DNA from: Nemopilema nomurai
Taxonomy: Eukaryota > Cnidaria > Scyphozoa > Rhizostomeae > Rhizostomatidae
Length of the DNA stretch: 64,000 nucleotides
Direction of reading: 5' to 3'
Assembly (NCBI GenBank): GCA_003864495.1
Contig: PEDN01001394.1
Span: 1-64,000, forward strand
Numbering within the stretch: position 1 is the first letter of the stretch; every line of letters starts with the position of its first letter. The position numbers and the translations under genes were made by a program. The notes under the pieces are model-generated. The model did not search any database and was not told the DNA's origin. It saw only the letters and a list, made by a program, of their open reading frames with translations. Below are positions 26,501-35,500 of the stretch, piece after piece.

Positions 26501-29500
26501 TCTAATAAGCAACATGAATTAATTGCAAAAAAAAGCACAGTCTACTACAATTATTGCAGCCAATATTAAGTTTTAGCAATAAAAAAACTTCATTGACATG
26601 AAAAAACGAAATTCTCCCAATCTGGCCATTAATGTCATTTGGTTTTGAATATTCGATTGCTAGCAACTATTACAAAAAAACTAAAGCTTTGTGAAATATT
26701 TATATAAAACTCCTATTAGATAAGGAGTACCCTTAAAAGGTTGAATATATAAATTGATTTTCAATCACGTTGCAATTGATTTAGAAATTAGCAAAGTTGT
26801 TCGGATTTTTCCTGTGACAAATGGATTTATCAGTATCCACAAGAAAACTGACACATCTGGATGAAAGTGTGAGTTAAAAGAAAACCCTTGTATAATGAAA
26901 TAGCTGATGCAGATTAGCAGATGTTGACAAAAAGCACATTAACAATGTGGAGTGAGCAATTCGTAAGTAACAAAAAGAGGCCTTTCCCAGGGCAGATCCT
27001 TCGGCAAAGCTCTATCAGAATCAGCAGCCGAGAAAGCAAAGCTACAATGGAGCTGTTAGGGAGGAGGAGAGCTCCTTGCATTCTTAAGAGTATTCCAGAG
27101 CAACCAGTGCATTCGTCAAACCAAAGCCAAGTTCCCTCTTTTCGATTATGCTTATTCAGAGATCTAGCCATAATGACAACGGTTTACATGAACTGGCAGC
27201 ACCAAGAAGCGCAACTTTGTCACGTGATATGAAGTGACGCAATGGAGCAGGTTCTAGGCCCTTTGGGGGATGAGTTCATTTACACTCGTTGATTGGTTTG
27301 TTGCTTCGACTTCTATCTTCATACAAGCTTGCTATTCTGCCTTGGTTTCCCGCCTCCACATTAACAGAAAATTATGAAGCACTTATGACAGGTTTTGCAG
27401 TAGAACACAATTCTTCAGGGGAGTTGAGTATGAATGTTACCTGTCACTTTGACGTTGAACACCTTCTCGGAAAACAGCCCCGATGCATCCGTACATCTCA
27501 GCTTCACATTGAGGCTTTTTGTTGACCCCAAAGCCTCGTAGTCAACTTTCTTTGAACCGGCTACGAGTTCATTCCAGCGCAGTAAGGGTATTCGGTGTTC
27601 CCACTGACCACGTGACAGGACGCGGTTGAGTTGCGATCCTCGTCGAGGACAGTGATGGATCCAATCTGGGTCCCTGGGGGGCTGTTTTCGGGTAGAGTCA
27701 GGGGGGCTACAGAGATATCTGTGGGTGCTTCATTGACGTCTGGTGGAAAACAAATATTTTCAAAATTAATATAGACACAACCCTTGTCACGGATGACAGC
27801 AAATTAAAGTCATAATACGCTTGCAGAGAGCTAAAATATTCACTAGACATCGAAAACGCAGCAAAAAAGCTTCAAAATTTTCCTTCGCCAGTTGGGAACT
27901 GAAATTGAAGAGTATTCTTTTTCGAAAGCTGACCTTCGTTGAACATGCAATGTGAACGCAAAATAGATGCGTCCTAAAAAGGAATTTTCCAGTTTTCTTC
28001 TTAGGCCCTTCTTCGCAGTCAGCATCCTTTAGCTCAATTTAGTTGAAACAAACCTCATTTCAAGAAGCAATAAAGAGATAGCGACGCATTTTATACTGAA
28101 ATTTGATGACATTTACAGTCTTGCCTTACTAGCTTACATAGGAGTGGATGAAAGCGCTTGGCTTACCAAGAACTGCGATGCTGAAGACCTTCCAGAAAGA
28201 AAGCGGAGGAGCACCATTATCCGTGCATGTTATGTTTATCCGGTATGATGCCTTGGATTCATAGTCCAAGTTTCCGGACACAACCAGATTTGGGCCCTGA
28301 ATCGAAAACGGTCCGGAAGGGCTGACAATGCAAGTATGGCCTTGGGGAGATCGCTGCGATGTATCAGGATCTGCAATCTTGAAACGGATTAAATAAAATC
28401 AAACGATGATCCACTTAAAGATTCATTAGACACGTTCACTGAAGGACAAGCATTAGGGATTCACACGCCATGAGAAAAGCTAGGGAAATAGGGAGGGAGA
28501 CAAAGGTTGGAGATGTTAATAAGGATTATGACTAGATGTTGCGGACGAAGGCTGCAAAATAACGAAATCGCACAGATCGTGAAAGTATCCTTACCGTTAA
28601 CTGGCCAACAACAGTATTGGCAGGACTATTTTCTGGAACAGTGTTCTTGGAAATCGTGATGTCAGTTGCAACCTCGTTGAGATTAATAACGTGCACCAAA
28701 AACTCTTTCAAGTTGAAGGCCCCACTAGGGTCAGCAACGGCTATTTTCAGCGAATACGTGTTCTTTGTCTCATAATCGATTGCGGTCTTTAAAATCAGGC
28801 TTGCCCTACACAGACTATGCCTAACTGAGTTTATCGTGGTATTCAAGCACGTGACAGCCCCTAATTCGAACGTCCGCAGCGTATCCGCGTCGCTCTGCGA
28901 GATTGAAAACGTCAGCCTGTCTCCGTCGTTATCGTAAGCAGTGAATTCGCCTGCAACGTACCCGACGCTTGCATTCTCGTATAACTTGCCCGCGTGAAAC
29001 TGAATGTTTTTGGGCGAGTCGTTCGTATTGATGATGTTTATGACTAGGGCGGCTCGCGCCCAACGTGGGTTCACGGGTCCTTGTCGGTACAATTGACAAT
29101 GATGCGGTGGTACTTGTGCGCCTGGTGATCCAAAGCACCAGCAACAACAACATTTGCACCTTGCAAAGCAAAACGGCCACTGTCGCCATCAATCAGGGAC
29201 CAAACAAAATCACTGGATGGTAAGCTTCCCCTCGGTCCATCGTAGTCAACTGCAGACAACCCCCCTACGATATGCCCAAGAGTGGCTGTATCCATAACGC
29301 TGTTATTTGAAATACGGATAGAGTACGGGGGGTCGTTTACATTTACTATTCGGACTGTGATGTTCTTATCCAGCCACATGGGAGGAACACCAGGGCTGGT
29401 TGCCCGGATTATGACATGGTAGTCATTGATCTGCAGGCCTTGAAGATTTCTCCATCGCGGCACCCACGTGTTTAGAAGACTGTTCCCTTGTATTTGGAAG

Positions 29501-32500
29501 AAATACTGCCCTGCCGAGGGTTGAATGCTGTACGAGATTCCGTCCTTGCGGATTGGCACTGCCACTGATAATGTCCCCACCACAGTACCAATGGGAGAAT
29601 GCTCCTTTAGCGTGGTCTTTGAGAGCAAGATGTCGGAAGGAGGATCGTTCGTTCTTCTGCAGAAATAATGGTTATTGAATCGCGAGGCATCAGACCAAAC
29701 GACACGACCTGACGAGTCCAAAGCACACGTGGTCGAGGTAATCACATTCTGGAAAGCTTCCTGTGGCACGCTCTTTGCAAACGGCAACCCAAAGTTGATG
29801 ATTTTAGCAACGCCGAAATCTGTCGGACAACTGAAGTGACACTGGGAATTGAACCTCGTGCCCGAAGGACAAGTGACAGTGACCTGCTGACAAACCATGC
29901 CTATGTGGTCTGTGTACACGGGAACGTGACAATGACTGAGAAAGGGCCTGCCGCAGTCCATCCCCAGACAGGTCTTCCTGTCGCTTCCAAGAATGTGCCC
30001 ATTTGGACAGCTGCATTTGTAGCTGCCATCTGCGTTCTGACAGGTATGAGAGCAGGGTCCTCTTCCCCCGTTCGTTCGGCATTCGTTAATATCTTGACAT
30101 CTTTTGCCATCTAAAAAAGTGTCATACACTGAATTTATGTCATTGTGTCATGTCATTGTGTCATACACTGAATTTATGTCATTGTGTCATGTCAATGTAT
30201 GTCATTGTGTCATACACTGAATTTATGTCATTGTGTCATGTCGATGTATGTCATTGTGTCATACACTGAATTTATGTCATTGTGTCATGTCAATGTATGT
30301 CATTGTGTCATACACTGAATTTATGTCATTGTGTCATGTCATTGTGTCATACACTGAATTTATGTCATTGTGTCATGTCAATGTACGTCATTGTGTCATA
30401 CACTGAATTTATGTCATTGTGTCATGTCAATGTACGTCATTGTGTCATACACTGAATTTATGTCATTGTGTCATGTCAATGTATGTCATTGTGTCATACA
30501 CTGAATTTATGTCATTGTGTCATGTCAATGTATGTCATTGTGTCATACACTGAATTTATGTCATTGTGTCATGTCAATGTATGTCATTGTGTCATACACT
30601 GAATTTATGTCATTGTGTCATGTCGATGTATGTCATTGTGTCATACACTGAATTTATGTCATTGTGTCATGTCAATCTATGTCATTGTGTCATACACTGA
30701 ATTTATGTCATTGTGTCATGTCAATGTATGTCATTATGTCATACACTGAATTTATGTCATTGTGTCATGTCAATATATGTCATTGTGTCATACACTGAAT
30801 TTGCCATGAAACGACATGGCGGCTTGACAATCGAAAGACTCATGACTTAGAAGGTCAACATCACCTCCTTCGTATGAGAAGCCATGTCACAGAAGAAGGA
30901 AAGGATAAAATGGACACTCGTTTGCGTGCAAAATCTTTCTAAACAACAACAAGACCCAGCGTCACACCTGCCTTTCCTATTCTGTAGCCATGTCACAGCG
31001 ATGGAGCCTGGTCAGATAGGGACTACACAAGGAAAGGTTGGAAGATGTTAAATTGCTTTAGGCTTCACGAAGACAAAGGATGGAATGGCTGGCTCAAAGA
31101 AAAACACACAGAGTCCTTTCAGTCTCTTTGCAATTTAACATAATTTGAAATGGAAAACCGCATTCACATGATGTGCAGTTTGTAAACCGTCTTCATTTTA
31201 ACGTGATTACAATGTTGGAGTATTGTGCCGAAAAAATGTTTTATTTAAGACTTAAGTAGCTTCCTAGGCAAATTTATTGAGATGAAACAATTACACGGAG
31301 CTAAACACCGTCAGAGCTTTCAAAGAGATAACAGGTGCTCATTCACCAAGGTCATTGCGGGTACCTGTTTGGTACATGTTAAGCGAAATAAACAGTTAAT
31401 AGTTGAACCAGCTATCTATCTAGGCTTTACTTAGATGTGGTACTACCACAAAGGAACATGACTGTGCGAAAAAACGTGGGCGGAACCTGGAGTTTATTTA
31501 TCTTCAACTTTACGCATTAGACAATTTTCTAATTGAATCATGAAACTTTAGAAAAATAAATCCCAAACTTTTAATGATCATGAAACTTTCAACTGAATCA
31601 ATTTTAAAAAGTTCTATTGAATCAATGCCTAAAGATGAACTACCAACTTCTTCAGAACTGTCTATAGGATACTCAATTCAAATTCTGCTAAACCCTTTGT
31701 AACTTGAACTCCAATTGAATCCAAATTCTGCCTCTTGCTTTTATAAAAATGAAATATGGATTACCAAATCTTTAACTGCATACTATGATTGTAGAGCCCT
31801 CAACGGCAATGGAGCATTGGACTTTAGCTTAGGGTCAATGGGGTGTGCAGATATCATTTGCAGCAATGTCCTGCAACAGTAACTGGCTTTGAAACAAAGC
31901 TCAGGAAAGCTGGTTGCCAAGACAATAATTTCAGGTGACGACAGGCAAATTCTTCTGTTGTACAATTGCTAGACAATTTCAATACACTGCTTCACCTTGC
32001 CACTAACCTGACTGATTAAACTAGACCTGCGATGTGAAAATATGTCTTTAAAACAATTTAGGTTCTGCTTAGTGGAAAACATAATTCTTAAAATTACATG
32101 TTTTGTATGTAATGAGCCTGTAAGCCCTGATGATATATGACCCAATACAAGTATTGCTATTATCATTATCATAATCATTTCATTATACTGCTAGTTCATT
32201 CAAACTGCCAAGTAACTTGTGTGACAACACACTGCAATGCTTCAAACTGCTAGACTAGTGATACCATAAGACCCTAATTCAGCCAACAAACTTCAGTTAC
32301 AAAAACCTACATATTCAGCTACGGAAACCTTCATACAAAAACTTTAAAATCGTTTGTGATTTGACACCAACCACATCAGATCCGTCCCATTCATAACAAA
32401 ATCTGTAAATTCAAATTTCAGGCAAAAGTGTCAAATATGCTGATTTACATACCACTCAAAAGTGTATACCCTGGGTGACATGAACAGACACCATTTTGAC

Positions 32501-35500
32501 TGTTACAGGAATGGTCACAGCCTCCGTTTTGCTCCCCACATTGTCTTCGTTCAAGTAGAGTAGGTTGTCTACAAAATGTGCTTTGTCTATGAACGAGGTA
32601 TCTTGTTCTTCGCTGTGTTCCAACATTGCAATAATCACTACAATCACTCCACGATGACCAATCTGCAACAAGAAACCAATAAAAATTGCATATAAACACT
32701 TCACAGAAATATTCACAAGAACTATTCGCTATTGGACAAAATAATGATGATTGGGTATGCTAAATAACTGAATATATAAAAACAAAGAATTCCTTGAGAT
32801 GTTCAATTAGTTTATTCAAGTTACCCTGGCCCCATCTCTTCATGAGGCATTGAAAGTTTTATGGACAAAGTTCAAGAAACAATAGCCTTGCACCTATCTC
32901 AAAGCTTCTGGATAACATACAAAACACCAAGCAGTTATCAATATGATTAAAGATGCAAAATAGAAAGGTATAATGATGGAAAAAACATTTAATCCCTCAA
33001 TGAAAACATTATCTAACTAGGAGCTTGAATAAATGCCTCCTGGAACATTTCAAAGACAAACTAGATTAGATACTAGGCTCCCACATTAAGGATAATTCAT
33101 CTTTTCTGTATGATCTACAATTCTCTATATGATACTACTGCATTCCTGAAAACAAAGCTTTGGTTCTATTGTGTATTCTGAAAGTAATTGAAGATGGAGA
33201 TGAAAAGGTTTGGCCAAGACAAGAATAAGGGCTAGAGCTTTGATAAGGAGACGGAAAGAATTGGGTTTGTTTTGTTTCAGAGCTTGCGATGGAAGACACA
33301 GCAGCTTACCGAAAGATGATGAGGATGGAGCATGAGAAATTTTGAGCAATGCAACATTGTCAGAGCTATCACAAGATTTGAAGTACCAATAGGCACCGCA
33401 TAACAATTCACCCTCACATTACGTATTCTTACCAGTGGTGATACATATTGATCATTCAGTTTCCAATTCAGAATAAGTCAGAGAGCAGTTTTGGTATCAT
33501 TTTTCTGATGAGTTTGAAACAAAATGGAATTTTTCCAATGGGTGTGTCATTATTCCCCATGTTTGCTGCCTGAACAAGATGGCTTTTGGCACACAAGTCA
33601 AGAATTTTGTTGAAATGAATCAACTGAGTTTAAGTGTCTGTAAACAAACTGGAGTACATCAGTATAACATAACCAAGATGTCACACCAAATATTTGAGCA
33701 AGTTGAAACACAACTGCAACAAATTTTGAGCAACATTTGTCATGCAACTTTTTGGCTAAACTTGAATAAATTTTTTCAACATGGCCTATTTTAAGGTGTT
33801 GTGCAACAATGTTGTTTAATTTAGCCAGTCCCTTATGCTTGGACACTGTATCACATGTTTCTGCTTGGACACTTATCCTTCCTTGTCGCATCCAAAATTA
33901 CTTCATAGAGTGTCATTAGCATGTTGATTAAAAAAAGTAAATGAGGACATTTACATGAGGCCAAACAAACATGAGAATAACAAAAAAGCACCACATAATT
34001 ACGAAATCAACTCTGACAGTGGATTAAGAATGACTGCCAAGAGCTTAAGGCTGTTTTAGAAAAATCCGAATGAATTACTTTTAAGTATGCGAAAACTAGT
34101 TCTGCTTTTTCTAGCAATTGTGAAAAATCTGGATACTTTGATTACAACCAAAAAAGGCTCTAAAAATGTTTCGATTAGTGGCTGACAGGCTAAGTTGATT
34201 TCAAAAAGTATGTTGTCATCATTCAAGGTCCATCTTTGGGTGCCCACAGTGAATCAGTGTTCAAGACCTGTCCTGATAGTTCTGGAAATGCTTATAGAAA
34301 GTCATCATCTACAATTAAAGCAAAATTCAACTGGAACATAAGTGGAATAGAAAATGACACTGTTGTACTCTAGACTTTCACAAGCTGACACCTGATATCT
34401 ATATGATATATATCTGATATATATCCCGCTTTTATGAGGGATCTTTTTAGGAGGAGCAATTGACTAATGATTTTGAATAATGACATAGGGCAAAAGATTT
34501 TTCCAAATATTCAGAAGATGTAACTGTTTTGAAAGGATTAAACTCAAGAATCTTCATTAAAAAAGTGTCGTGTGAAGTGGTATACCAGGCAAGATTTAAT
34601 CCATTAATCCATAAACAGAAATCAATCTATAAAGCCTGGTGACTTTCAACAAGACAGATACTGTCTCTGGCACAAATTGTAGACAGTTCAATTTGGACCT
34701 GGTTTCCCTGGAACTTAATTGACGAAAAACAAATATGAATATATCTATTTACGTAAATCAGAGAACATCGGTGGAAGCTCCAGAAAAACGAGACACGATC
34801 TGAAGGAATTTCGCGATAGGCCCACGATAGCAACAACATCTAACCTAGTTATCTACTCACTTTTGCGTTCCCAGCTACACTACCATCATTTCTCTTCTCA
34901 CAAACGCACCACCACTTTGGTTTAATATGCAACACAGATCGACGGAGTCACACAGCGACCTATTCTTGGTAACTGAAGCGAAGTTCCGGTCATCGTCGTG
35001 ATGTAATATGTTTTTCATGAAACGGAGGAATTCACATTTTACCAAGAACAAATTAAGCATTTGTCGCTTGTCTATCAAGGTTTCCTTTCAACAGGTCAAT
35101 TGCCAATAGAGCTGTTTACGATAAATTCCCTAGAAATTTTCGATTGTTATTGAAAGGGTTAAAGCCTTGACCTTGAAACTCAATAGCGTCGTCGGACCGA
35201 AACTTGTTAGCTGTGAAAAAATTTTCGTCTGAAAATATCCACAAAAAGGACGTCAAAGTCATAGAGACATAAGTCTTCAGGACAAATAGTCGATTGAACG
35301 ATGCGCCAATTACTGCAGGACGAAGAGTAGAAAAGTTTGCATTCGAAGACGACGAAATTACGTCATCAGCAATCATTCCCCAAATGATCAGGCGAAACAA
35401 TAACAAACACTTGCTTATTCTCAAATAATAGCAATTTCGTGTAGGCCGAAGGAAGCTTTTATCAGTTGGTAGAACATGGAAGTCATCACAAGCTTCTTAC

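Noticed and set aside
26914..27171. 85-codon minus-strand frame between the duplicated cadherin exons
   Set aside because: It sits in an intron, lacks cadherin motifs or usable splice sites, and has no recognisable family.
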